Origin: a virus
IMG/VR virus record: IMGVR_UViG_3300017917_002941
Location: 1-37,352 of that record
Strand: one strand, 5' to 3'
DNA length: 37,352 bases
Shown here: piece by piece, positions 1-5,400 of the stretch
Layout: every line of letters begins with the position of its first letter
Numbering within the stretch: position 1 is the first letter of the stretch
Program-made: the position numbers and the translations under genes
Notes under the pieces: model-generated
What the model was told of the DNA's origin: nothing
Seen by the model: only the letters and a program-made list of their open reading frames with translations
Database searches by the model: none

Positions 1-228
1 CTTACGCATATTATCTCCGAGGGTATTGTAATACTCTACCCAACGCAGGGCTTCTTCTTTGGTCTCAAATTCACGCTCTGCCTTGACCTTGTGAGTTTGA
101 ACAATACCGTCGTATACGGGGTGGACTTGGACGATGTGAAAGTATTTGGTCATTGGTGCTTTGAGTTTGTGAATGTTGTCACGGACATATTCGTCAGTCC
201 ATTCTTTAAACGATCTAGTTTCGGTCAT
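1..228 (-). CDS. Small hypothetical protein, C-terminus cut by window edge
   Basis: An open frame of 76 codons begins MTETRSFKEWTDEY and runs off the left end of the window. A strong GGAGGAAG ribosome site lies just before the ATG. The start overlaps the stop of the upstream 56-residue gene (ATGA), so the two are probably translationally coupled. The protein is charged and soluble, with no signal peptide or membrane segment. I do not recognise a family. It resembles the small host-interaction genes that fill early regions of T4-type phages. Confidence 0.7.
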   Translation of the reverse strand, partial: MTETRSFKEWTDEYVRDNIHKLKAPMTKYFHIVQVHPVYDGIVQTHKVKAEREFETKEEALRWVEYYNTLGDNMRK

Positions 229-395
229 TTTACTTCCTCCTCAACAACTTCGCAATCAGTCCACTGGGTATCAACAAAGTCCAAAGCCTCGTCCTCAGTG
301 TCAAAACAACCCAATGCCCTGCCCAACCAACGCTCGGGACCAGTGCCATCTACATCACCGCCCCATTCAACTTCTCTAACAACAAATTGGGTCAT
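225..395 (-). CDS. Small acidic hypothetical protein (56 aa)
   Basis: The protein starts MTQFVVREVEWGGDVDG and ends in an acidic stretch VVEEEVK. Its stop overlaps the next start by ATGA, and its own start overlaps the previous stop in the same way. It therefore sits inside a coupled run of tiny genes. The composition, rich in Asp, Glu and Trp, is typical of small cytoplasmic phage proteins. No domain is recognised. Confidence 0.7.
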   Translation of the reverse strand: MTQFVVREVEWGGDVDGTGPERWLGRALGCFDTEDEALDFVDTQWTDCEVVEEEVK

Positions 396-535
396 ATCAA
401 TGTTCCTTCAATTTCTTTTTCAACGATTTTCCAGAGATTCCAACCTTTGATGCTATTGATATGTTCCTGAGCCTTTTCTTGGGTCGGAAACACTGAATCA
501 ATCTTGTCGTTGCGTATGACAATGTAGACAGTCAT
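392..535 (-). CDS. Small hypothetical protein (47 aa)
   Basis: The protein begins MTVYIVIRNDKIDSVF and has the pattern of a short beta-strand followed by a helix rich in Lys and Glu. Its stop overlaps the start of the 56-residue gene (ATGA). It lies one base beyond the stop of the 61-residue gene. No family is recognised. Its reality rests on the precise head-to-tail packing. Confidence 0.65.
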   Translation of the reverse strand: MTVYIVIRNDKIDSVFPTQEKAQEHINSIKGWNLWKIVEKEIEGTLI

Positions 536-536
536 T

Positions 537-722
537 TCAGCGATCCTTCATACGCTTGAACACAGCCATAATTTCAGGGTCTTGCAAGAGTTCGGTCAAC
601 TTTTCAAAAGCAAAGTCTTGGATGAACTGTTCTTCTTCTGCAGTCAGTGCAGTGCCTTGACGGTCACCACGCTTAATGGCGCAGAGCATTGTGTATCGTT
701 GTTCGCGGGTGAAAAAGCTCAT
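537..722 (-). CDS. Small hypothetical protein (61 aa), first gene of an early operon
   Basis: The protein begins MSFFTREQRYTMLCAI and is mostly helical and charged. A GGAGAACG ribosome site precedes the ATG. A sigma70-type promoter (TTGCTC, 17 bp, TATAAT) lies about 24 bases upstream, so this is the first gene of the run that continues to the left edge of the window. No family is recognised. Timing is probably early, because the promoter is host-type. Confidence 0.75.
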   Translation of the reverse strand: MSFFTREQRYTMLCAIKRGDRQGTALTAEEEQFIQDFAFEKLTELLQDPEIMAVFKRMKDR

Positions 723-745
723 CTCGTTCTCCTTACTATGTTTAT

Positions 746-774
746 ATTATAGCAAATCGGACGCCACCGAGCAA
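746..774 (-). promoter_or_regulatory. Sigma70-type promoter
   Basis: On the minus strand TTGCTC and TATAAT are separated by 17 bases. The -10 is preceded by TTGC, close to an extended -10. It points at the 61-residue gene. Confidence 0.75.
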
Positions 775-798
775 CCGAAATTTTGTAATACTCAAGTA

Positions 799-1224
799 TT
801 ATTTTACAAGAGCGTAAGGAGCATTCCACTTGCCGATGTTAACATCAATGTACCAGCCCACATCAAAATAATCAGTTTGAACGTCACTGTTATCGTGGTT
901 ACCTGCGTTCATTGCAACAATAACTTCGTTAAGGAAGTTACGAGCAACACCGCTGAAGTGTTCTTTGTACCAATAAGGGTTAACATCTACGGAACGGTTC
1001 TTGCGAATGTACGCAACCTGTTCAGTCGACATTTTACGACCGCTAGGACCGTTGGCGTCAGTTTCAATAAAGTTTTCAACAAAGTCGATAGGACCCGACT
1101 TAATGTTCAAAACCAAGGACATGTGATTACGCACAGACAGCGAACCTTTGACATTGTACTTTTTCAGCACAGACTTGATCACGGGTGCAATTTTAGCCTT
1201 GCGTTCTTGACTCATGTATGCCAT
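799..1224 (-). CDS. Conserved small protein, LPD29-like
   Basis: The protein has 141 residues. Its N-terminal half reads KIAPVIKSVLKKYNVKGSLS, then SVRNHMSLVLNIKSGPIDF, a pattern I associate with the LPD29-type domain of phage and mobile-element polyvalent proteins (from memory, not searched). An aromatic C-terminal part (VGWYIDVNIGKWN) follows. The ribosome site AAAGGAGCTC precedes the ATG. A sigma70 promoter lies about 33 bases upstream, which suggests early expression. Function is unknown. No catalytic motif is visible. Confidence 0.8.
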   Translation of the reverse strand: MAYMSQERKAKIAPVIKSVLKKYNVKGSLSVRNHMSLVLNIKSGPIDFVENFIETDANGPSGRKMSTEQVAYIRKNRSVDVNPYWYKEHFSGVARNFLNEVIVAMNAGNHDNSDVQTDYFDVGWYIDVNIGKWNAPYALVK

Positions 1225-1256
1225 TTCAGAGCTCCTTTGTGTTTCAGTGTAAGTGT

Positions 1257-1286
1257 ATTATAACCGAAAAATGGACCCTGGGTCAA
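1257..1286 (-). promoter_or_regulatory. Sigma70-type promoter
   Basis: TTGACC and TATAAT are separated by 18 bases on the minus strand, directed at the 141-residue gene. The sequence CGGTTGACC around the -35 recurs at the promoter at 8588-8616. Confidence 0.75.
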
Positions 1287-1344
1287 CCGAAAAATTAGTA
1301 CACAAAAAGTATACATTTTTACCTGGGCCCGTTTTTAATACTTT

Positions 1345-1926
1345 TTAGCTATATTCGTAAGGAGTATCTTCGTCAGAATAGTCAACCTGAATATTCTTAC
1401 CGTGAACATTATCATATTCTTGATAATAATGTTCATTAGGCATTAATATTCTAAATGACCCAGCATATTTTAATGCAATAAAAGTCATTTCTTCTTTTTT
1501 CAGAATATCGCAAATAACAAAGCCGGTAGCACATGCGCCCGAAATATTTTTAAATGGGCTGTGTTTAAATTCGTTTTTTTGTAACGATTTGTGAATATCA
1601 GTATGCGGCCTAAACATAATTCGTGTAATGCCTAATTTTTGATTACGCAAACGAATTTTATCGAATAATGTGAGCTCAGTTAATGTAGCTTCATTTACTT
1701 CATTAATAGTTACTAGAACTTCTTTAAATTTCAATGAGCCTTTGGTGTGTGAATTATCAGGAGTTTCTTTGGTACTCCACGGTAACTTTGCGTCAACGTG
1801 ATTCACATAATAAGTTTCGCCATGGAATTTTAAGACCCACATGGGAACGGTCTGGTCTTCTAAATGCTTTTTGTTAAAATGGAAGACTACATCCTTACAA
1901 GCAAATTCGATCTATGATTGTGACAT
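1345..1926 (-). CDS. Late hypothetical protein with in-frame UAG at codon 5
   Basis: The 165-residue open frame from its internal ATG at 1842 (MWVLKFHGETYYVNHV) has no ribosome site. Reading upstream in the same frame gives 23 more sense codons back to a UAG at 1912-1914. Before that come four codons M-S-Q-S from an ATG at 1924-1926. That ATG has an ideal site (AAGGAG, 7 bases away, 1934-1939) and an exact T4-type late promoter TATAAATA at 1946-1953. The extended N-terminus (IEFACKDVVFHFNKKH) looks like real coding sequence. I therefore call the gene from 1926, read through the amber codon, probably with the phage's own CUA tRNA at 4812-4886. Alternatives are a nonsense mutation with weak restart at 1842, or a sequencing error. 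The family is not recognised. Confidence 0.6.
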
Positions 1927-1933
1927 TTTAATT

Positions 1934-1939
1934 CTCCTT
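1934..1939 (-). promoter_or_regulatory. Ribosome binding site that decides the start
   Basis: AAGGAG is placed 7 bases before the ATG at 1926, whereas the ATG at 1842 has no such site. This is the main reason to begin the gene upstream of the in-frame UAG. Confidence 0.75.
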
Positions 1940-1945
1940 GAAAAA

Positions 1946-1953
1946 TATTTATA
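1946..1953 (-). promoter_or_regulatory. T4-type late promoter TATAAATA
   Basis: An exact match to the T4 late promoter consensus on the minus strand. It lies 19 bases before the ATG of the amber-containing gene. Confidence 0.7.
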
Positions 1954-1972
1954 CAAGATAATACATTAAAGA

Positions 1973-1994
1973 AAAGGGCCAGTCGAGACCCTTT
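1973..1994 (-). terminator. Probable terminator hairpin
   Basis: AAAGGG and CCCTTT can pair on the minus strand, followed by TTCTTT. It lies just after the stop of the zinc-ribbon gene. Related AAAGGGCC hairpins end other genes at 4910 and 6958. Confidence 0.55.
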
Positions 1995-2001
1995 GGTTAG
2001 A

Positions 2002-2847
2002 TTAAGCAAAAATTTCTAGTGCTGTTCCGCACTGATTACAAAACTGTGCGTTTGCTTTGTTTGTATGTCCGCATGTTTGGCAACGAGGCTTATGCTTGAC
2101 TGTAACCGGCTTCTCCACAGGCTTATTATGGCCAAGGTCACCGACTAGCTTAAAGATAAGATTGTGCTTTTCTGCTTCCAATGCGCCTATGTAGGCAGTT
2201 TGGAATTTCTGTTCACTCTTGCTACCAGGAACAGTAATACCAACATCGTTCATCCAGTCCATAGTGGCCGCGCCATCATGAATCTCTGCCTGGTTTAGAA
2301 TACCGTTGTCGGCACAATAGTTATTGATTGTGGCTGTGGCTTGTGCTTTTACATACTCACCCTTACTGTAATCAACACTGCGTAGAACGCCATTAACATT
2401 CATGCTGTTTGTGCTGACTGTGGATCCTAGTGGGTGAACCCAATCATTTCCACCATAGGCACCTTTGTTCCACACTGTGGTCATTGGTGCAACATAAACC
2501 TTTTCAAACTGATACTCGATCCTTACTAGGCCGTCTTCGACTCCAACACCTCGGTGTTGTTCTACTGCACCAGTGCGTTCAATAAATTTAAATCGGTTGC
2601 CTTCGGTGAGGTTGTTATTACGAATACTTCGTTCAAGGTCGACTGTTTGTCCTGCGTTAAGTACCAGTCCACCAGGAACAACGTTATCACCATCAATATA
2701 CACATTAACGACAGCGCGGGTCGTATGTAGATTTTTAAGAGTGATTGCATACTCTGATCCGAATGGGATATAGACTGTGTCTCCGTATTCTTTTAAGACA
2801 CGATTGTTGACTTTGATGGCCGCAGCCAATTTAGATTTATACATCAT
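2002..2847 (-). CDS. Probable virion-associated protein with C-terminal zinc ribbon
   Basis: The best start is the ATGATG at 2842-2847, giving MMYKSKLAAAIKVNNRVLKE, because GGAG lies 8 bases upstream and a TTTAAATA late-promoter-like sequence lies before it. The longer frame upstream runs through that promoter. The protein has about 281 residues. The N-terminal half is beta-rich (YIPFGSEYAITLKNL, VVNVYIDGDNVVPGG) with the look of a small phage surface domain. The last 30 residues form a four-cysteine zinc ribbon, CQTCGHTNKANAQFCNQCG. The role is not known. The late promoter and fold suggest a virion or assembly protein (inference). It lies just downstream of the GIY-YIG gene. Confidence 0.8.
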   Translation of the reverse strand: MMYKSKLAAAIKVNNRVLKEYGDTVYIPFGSEYAITLKNLHTTRAVVNVYIDGDNVVPGGLVLNAGQTVDLERSIRNNNLTEGNRFKFIERTGAVEQHRGVGVEDGLVRIEYQFEKVYVAPMTTVWNKGAYGGNDWVHPLGSTVSTNSMNVNGVLRSVDYSKGEYVKAQATATINNYCADNGILNQAEIHDGAATMDWMNDVGITVPGSKSEQKFQTAYIGALEAEKHNLIFKLVGDLGHNKPVEKPVTVKHKPRCQTCGHTNKANAQFCNQCGTALEIFA

Positions 2848-2877
2848 TAAATTTTCTCCAATATTTAAAACGGCCCA

Positions 2878-2907
2878 CAGACTAAAGGCCCAAATGTTTA
2901 AAGTCTG
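2878..2907 (-). repeat. Hairpin repeat flanking the GIY-YIG gene (copy 1)
   Basis: The core GACTAAAGGC-N8-TTAAAGTC (plus strand, 2880-2905) matches the second copy at 3501-3526. In this copy the outer stem is CAGACT/AGTCTG. The stop codon of the endonuclease lies inside it. Confidence 0.7.
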
Positions 2908-3458
2908 ATATCCTTGGTTTTCGTACGATTCCATAACCGGCCTAATTCTATAGACTTTACAGTTTCATACGATATATTTAGTTTATTACAGATGTCTCTT
3001 CTTGTCAACTGTTTCGATGATAAATCCTCTCTAATTTGCTCAACCTGCTCTAATGTAAGTTTAGGTCCTTTCGTATTGTTTTTAGGTTTAGACAAATTAG
3101 CACAATGACTATCACTAAACTTCATACCGATCCTGCTAGTAGATATTTTTTGGCGAGATTCTAGGGAAAATATCCTGCCTTCTACTCCGTCGCCGCCCTC
3201 TGTTTGGTTTCTTAATATACCTGTGCCTAAATCTATACGTCCCCACCATTGTATTAGTCTACGCTCTAGAGCACAAGCTCCAACATTAGTTAGGTTGTTT
3301 TCTAAAATTACGATTAGAGATCTGTCTTTTGGTTTAGGGACTCTATGTTTTTCGTAGGCTCGTTTACCTGTACCTTTACCTATGTAGTAAGGTGTTCCTG
3401 CCTTTGCAGTTTTTGAGTCTTTGTTGCGTAGATACGCATATACATAATATTTGAGCAT
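2898..3458 (-). CDS. GIY-YIG homing endonuclease (Seg-like, free-standing)
   Basis: The protein has 186 residues. The N-terminal GIY-YIG nuclease module shows YVYAYLRN then PYYIGKGTGKRAYEKHR, with catalytic-type Tyr and Arg, and a later LERRLIQWWGR segment carrying the expected Glu. The middle SLESRQKISTSRIGMKFS matches a NUMOD3-type DNA-binding motif. The C-terminus LTRRDICNKLNISYETVKS is a helix-turn-helix. Such enzymes cut alleles lacking the insertion and copy themselves by repair. A strong AAGGAGG site precedes the ATG and a GATAAATA late-type promoter lies at 3546-3553. Related hairpins lie on both sides. No split coding sequence was seen around it, so it is probably not inside a group I intron. 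Confidence 0.9.
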   Translation of the reverse strand: MLKYYVYAYLRNKDSKTAKAGTPYYIGKGTGKRAYEKHRVPKPKDRSLIVILENNLTNVGACALERRLIQWWGRIDLGTGILRNQTEGGDGVEGRIFSLESRQKISTSRIGMKFSDSHCANLSKPKNNTKGPKLTLEQVEQIREDLSSKQLTRRDICNKLNISYETVKSIELGRLWNRTKTKDIRL

Positions 3459-3500
3459 TATCGCCTCCTTAAAAGCGATAACACTATTGAACAGCCTACT

Positions 3501-3526
3501 GACTAAAGGCTCTTGAATTTAAAGTC
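3501..3526 (-). repeat. Hairpin repeat flanking the GIY-YIG gene (copy 2)
   Basis: The sequence is GACTAAAGGC-N8-TTAAAGTC, as in copy 1, but with outer stem CTGACT/AGTCAG and a further CTA/TAG. The change from CAGACT/AGTCTG keeps pairing, so the structure rather than the sequence appears conserved. Confidence 0.7.
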
Positions 3527-3545
3527 AGTTAGTAGTTATCAAGTT

Positions 3546-3553
3546 TATTTATC
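3546..3553 (-). promoter_or_regulatory. Late-promoter-like GATAAATA
   Basis: One mismatch to TATAAATA. It lies upstream of the GIY-YIG gene, beyond hairpin copy 2, so the hairpin would be in the 5' leader. Confidence 0.45.
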
Positions 3554-3609
3554 ATTTTGTAATCCTGAATCCTACGCACCACAAATCTAGGCGTGCAAAC
3601 CAGTTTCCT

Positions 3610-3816
3610 TCATTCTTGCCAAACCCTATGCGTAGCATACGGTTCTGTTTGTCTAAGTCGATTTTTGTCAACTTCATCTTGTCTCCTCACCATTTCGTTC
3701 CATTCGTTTACGCTCTTGCCCTGAAGTTCGCGAATGACATGTCCGCCGCCTGCTTTAACTAGGATAGGATACCATAGGTGATCTTCTAACACAGGGATAG
3801 CGCGAACTGATGTCAT
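3610..3816 (-). CDS. Small hypothetical protein (68 aa)
   Basis: The protein begins MTSVRAIPVLEDHLWYP and is basic at its C-terminus. The start overlaps the stop of the upstream 75-residue gene by ATGA, so translation is probably coupled. No family is recognised. It is the last member of a four-gene run that starts at 4799. Confidence 0.65.
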   Translation of the reverse strand: MTSVRAIPVLEDHLWYPILVKAGGGHVIRELQGKSVNEWNEMVRRQDEVDKNRLRQTEPYATHRVWQE

Positions 3817-4040
3817 TTGTCTAGACCTTTAATCCAATCAAACTTCTTGCCTTCTTCATAATACTCTCGAGCACGGCCCGAGTAGTACATGATCTCGCCG
3901 CATTGAGTACATTTGTAGCGATGTAGGTCAATGTCTACTGTAGTACTGACAGTTTCGTACTGCCACTCTCCGGCGATTTCATCACCAAAGTAGTCCTCAG
4001 TGACCCAGCGACTTGTTGTTCTTTGGTGGTTGCAAGACAT
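3813..4040 (-). CDS. Small putative zinc-binding protein (75 aa)
   Basis: The start is placed at MSCNHQRTTSRW (4040), because it overlaps the stop of the upstream gene as TAATG. A CNH near the start and a later YKCTQCGEIMYY could form a zinc site. The protein is short and rich in Tyr, Asp and Glu. Function is unknown. It is part of the coupled small-gene run 3610-4799. Confidence 0.7.
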   Translation of the reverse strand: MSCNHQRTTSRWVTEDYFGDEIAGEWQYETVSTTVDIDLHRYKCTQCGEIMYYSGRAREYYEEGKKFDWIKGLDK

Positions 4041-4465
4041 TACCAACACCACTTAAAAACAATTTCCTCATCTTCAGGAAAGTGGTCTTTAACTACTCGA
4101 CGCATGGCGTCTACTAAGTCATCTGTCCAATTTAGGTCAGTGGGCTTGTAGACCTTAGCAGCCCATTCACGCAACTGTTCTTTACAGTAGTCCCATTCTT
4201 CATCATTGTCTACTTCGTTGAACCACATGCTTTGGTAGCTGTCATTGTGTAACTTTTCGCCCCACAGTTCTAGGTAGGCATGCCAATAGTTTCGATAGTC
4301 ATCGGATTCTAATACGCTGACCCACTTGTTATCTTTAAAATTGCCACCGTGTAATTGTGTTAGTGGTTCAATTCCTTTGGCAGCAAGTAGTTCGTTTAAA
4401 TTAGCAAGTAACACTGGTTGAACATCGTCCATCCAGTCATAAACTTCAATAGTCGTCGTCTTCAT
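4040..4465 (-). CDS. Hypothetical acidic protein (141 aa)
   Basis: The protein begins MKTTTIEVYDWMDDVQPV and is very rich in Trp, Asp and Glu through its length. No membrane segment or catalytic motif is seen. Its 5' end overlaps the 3' end of the upstream gene by 20 bases, and its stop is joined TAATG to the next start. Strong acidity could suggest DNA mimicry or binding to a basic partner, but this is only a thought. Confidence 0.7.
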   Translation of the reverse strand: MKTTTIEVYDWMDDVQPVLLANLNELLAAKGIEPLTQLHGGNFKDNKWVSVLESDDYRNYWHAYLELWGEKLHNDSYQSMWFNEVDNDEEWDYCKEQLREWAAKVYKPTDLNWTDDLVDAMRRVVKDHFPEDEEIVFKWCW

Positions 4466-4799
4466 CTGAACCCTTGTAAAAGACTTTGGTATGATCGGTA
4501 ACAGTGTAGTCTTTGAGACTTAATATTTGTCTACGAGGAATACTGCCTCTGATAAACTCATATTTTACAAATACACCTAGGCCTCGGTCAATTTCTTTAA
4601 CAGTTTTACCATGCCACGGCTTGCCCAAAATGTATTTTACTTTGACCCACTTAACATTGTTTTCTGGAGCACCGGACCATTGGCTCTTAAAACTGTAGTA
4701 GTCACTATGCCCACCACTCATGCTAACAATGCTCAATGGGCGACACCAGTCTTCTGGTTCTACACAATCGTCGGCTTCGAGTATTTGTACAGTGATCAT
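4446..4799 (-). CDS. Hypothetical protein (117 aa)
   Basis: The protein begins MITVQILEADDCVEPED and has a mixed fold pattern ending in an acidic tail GSDEDDDY. The ATG lies only 13 bases after the CCA end of the tRNA at 4812-4886, so its mRNA is probably made by processing of a transcript that begins at the tRNA promoter. No clear ribosome site is present. The family is not recognised. Confidence 0.65.
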   Translation of the reverse strand: MITVQILEADDCVEPEDWCRPLSIVSMSGGHSDYYSFKSQWSGAPENNVKWVKVKYILGKPWHGKTVKEIDRGLGVFVKYEFIRGSIPRRQILSLKDYTVTDHTKVFYKGSDEDDDY

Positions 4800-4811
4800 A
4801 GTGTATGTGTA

Positions 4812-4886
4812 TGGTGCGCTAGACAGGAATCGAACCTGCTGTCTCGGGTGTTAGAAGCCCTTGCAATACCTTATAGCCTCTAGCGC
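4812..4886 (-). tRNA. tRNA, probable anticodon CUA (amber suppressor)
   Basis: The minus strand folds as a 72-base tRNA with encoded CCA. The acceptor is GCGCTAG/CTAGCGC (7 perfect pairs), the D arm has loop TAAGGTA, and the T arm is GCAGG-TTCGATT-CCTGT. Segment lengths equal those of the Met tRNA at 34618. The anticodon arm is AGGGC-TTCTAAC-ACCCG. Centred on its three GC pairs, it gives U33 and anticodon CUA, reading UAG. Both end pairs of that stem (A-G and C-A) are mismatched, as is one D-stem pair. Shifting the loop by one base to CTTCTAA would give UCU (Arg) but leaves only two anticodon pairs and removes base 26. A promoter lies at 4895-4923. In-frame UAG at 1912-1914 fits suppressor function. 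Confidence 0.7.
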
Positions 4887-4894
4887 ATGAGTGT

Positions 4895-4923
4895 ATTGTA
4901 TATAAGAACAAAGGGCCCGTCAA
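4895..4923 (-). promoter_or_regulatory. Sigma70 promoter for the tRNA, -35 in a terminator loop
   Basis: TTGACG, 17 bases, TACAAT on the minus strand, just before the tRNA. The -35 hexamer is exactly the loop of the tmRNA terminator hairpin at 4910-4931. Confidence 0.6.
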
Positions 4924-4931
4924 GGCCCTTT
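4910..4931 (-). terminator. Terminator after the tmRNA
   Basis: Stem AAAGGGCC/GGCCCTTT with loop TTGACG. It lies 43 bases after the tmRNA tag stop codon. Confidence 0.65.
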
Positions 4932-4973
4932 GGTTATTTTTGTTTACAAGGCATAACTGCCCCGTGGCCTAAC

Positions 4974-5006
4974 TCAAGCTGCTAGTAAAACAGAAGAGTC
5001 ATTAGC
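4974..5006 (-). other. tmRNA tag reading frame, ANDSSVLLAA-stop
   Basis: The resume codon GCT at 5004-5006 starts A-N-D-S-S-V-L-L-A-A, then TGA at 4974-4976. The AND start and LAA end are those of bacterial degradation tags. LAA is the known ClpX signal. The frame is also open upstream to an ATG at 5105 (43 codons), but that part is tmRNA structure, not a separate gene. Confidence 0.9.
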
Positions 5007-5162
5007 GGCCTTGGATCCGAAACGGAAACCTTTAGCCATTTTGACTTTTACTGTGCCAGATGCATTTGTGTTTGCATTTATAAGTTTTGCTTGATTTACG
5101 GTCATTGCCTACCGTGCTGTCCACTCTGTTACTGATCACCCCGTCGAATCCTGTCAGGCCCA

Positions 5163-5288
5163 TCAAAAAAGATCTTTCTTAGCTTGCTCTTGGTCCTCTT
5201 CAAACTTGCTCCAATCATAGGTTGCTACTTTGTATATCCAATACCCGTGTAGACCAATAATTAACAATGCTAAGACTAATTTGTCCAT
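5163..5288 (-). CDS. Small membrane protein nested between the two tmRNA pieces
   Basis: An ATG at 5286-5288 opens a 41-residue frame: MDKLVLALLIIGLHGYWIY is a clear membrane helix, followed by a charged tail with FEEDQEQAKKDLF. It starts 11 bases after the CCA of the tmRNA acceptor piece and its stop ends one base before the first G of the coding piece. The ORF thus fills the spacer that tmRNA processing would remove. No ribosome site is evident: only AAAAAAGATTTT precedes the ATG, and that sequence can pair with the end of the ORF. The frame is also open further upstream, but there it is tmRNA acceptor sequence. The composition argues for a real protein. Function is unknown. Confidence 0.6.
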   Translation of the reverse strand: MDKLVLALLIIGLHGYWIYKVATYDWSKFEEDQEQAKKDLF

Positions 5289-5299
5289 AAAATCTTTTT
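5289..5299 (-). other. Left arm of the 12-bp stem closing the tmRNA spacer
   Basis: The minus-strand sequence right after CCA is AAAAAAGATTTT. It pairs with AAGATCTTTTTT at 5164-5175 just before the coding piece (12 bp with one G-T). This brings the two tmRNA pieces together and places the 41-codon ORF in the loop. Confidence 0.7.
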
Positions 5300-5371
5300 T
5301 GGTGGACCTGCCGGCATACGATAGCCGGGTCCGAGACGCTGTTCTCTTTGCTTCATACAGCAATAAACTAC

Positions 5372-5400
5372 ATTATATATTTATTTAGATTTGTTGTCAA
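5372..5400 (-). promoter_or_regulatory. Consensus sigma70 promoter for the tmRNA
   Basis: A perfect TTGACA, 17 bases, perfect TATAAT on the minus strand. Transcription would start near 5365, about 65 bases before the acceptor CCA. Confidence 0.85.

Larger units (their letters stand above)
4932..5365 (-). ncRNA. ssrA: Circularly permuted (two-piece) tmRNA
   Basis: The coding piece starts at 5161 with GGGCCTG followed by GGATTCGACGGGG, the conserved 5' signature of tmRNA. It continues with an ACGGT/ACCGT stem and a tag frame ANDSSVLLAA-stop. No 3' T arm or CCA follows the tag. Instead, 139 bases upstream of the 5' end lies CAGGTCC-A-CCA (5300-5310). It pairs with GGGCCTG over all seven positions and is preceded by a T-arm-like stem CCGGC/GCCGG. 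This is the order of permuted tmRNA genes: acceptor piece, spacer, coding piece. The spacer ends form a 12-bp stem that extends the acceptor stem. The T loop is odd (TATCGTAT, 8 bases). A perfect promoter lies at 5372-5400. The RNA rescues stalled ribosomes and marks their products for ClpXP-type proteases. Some phages encode tmRNA, and permuted forms are known in bacteria. Confidence 0.88.

Noticed and set aside
2573-2773. Plus-strand open frames here and elsewhere (for example 676-1263, 35455-35916, 15 or more others)
   Set aside because: They lie opposite well-supported minus-strand genes, lack ribosome sites and have no protein-like pattern. They are mirror frames of real genes.
3459-3609. 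Group I intron around the GIY-YIG gene
   Set aside because: No interrupted exon was found on either side and no P/Q/R/S core was recognised. The two hairpins alone do not make an intron.
4974-5105. A 43-codon protein gene from an ATG at 5105
   Set aside because: Its last ten codons are the tmRNA tag and the rest follows tmRNA structure (pseudoknot region), so it is not a separate gene.
5163-5363. A 66-residue protein starting upstream of the tmRNA acceptor
   Set aside because: The first 25 codons would be the acceptor stem and T arm of the tmRNA. Only the part from 5288 looks like protein.
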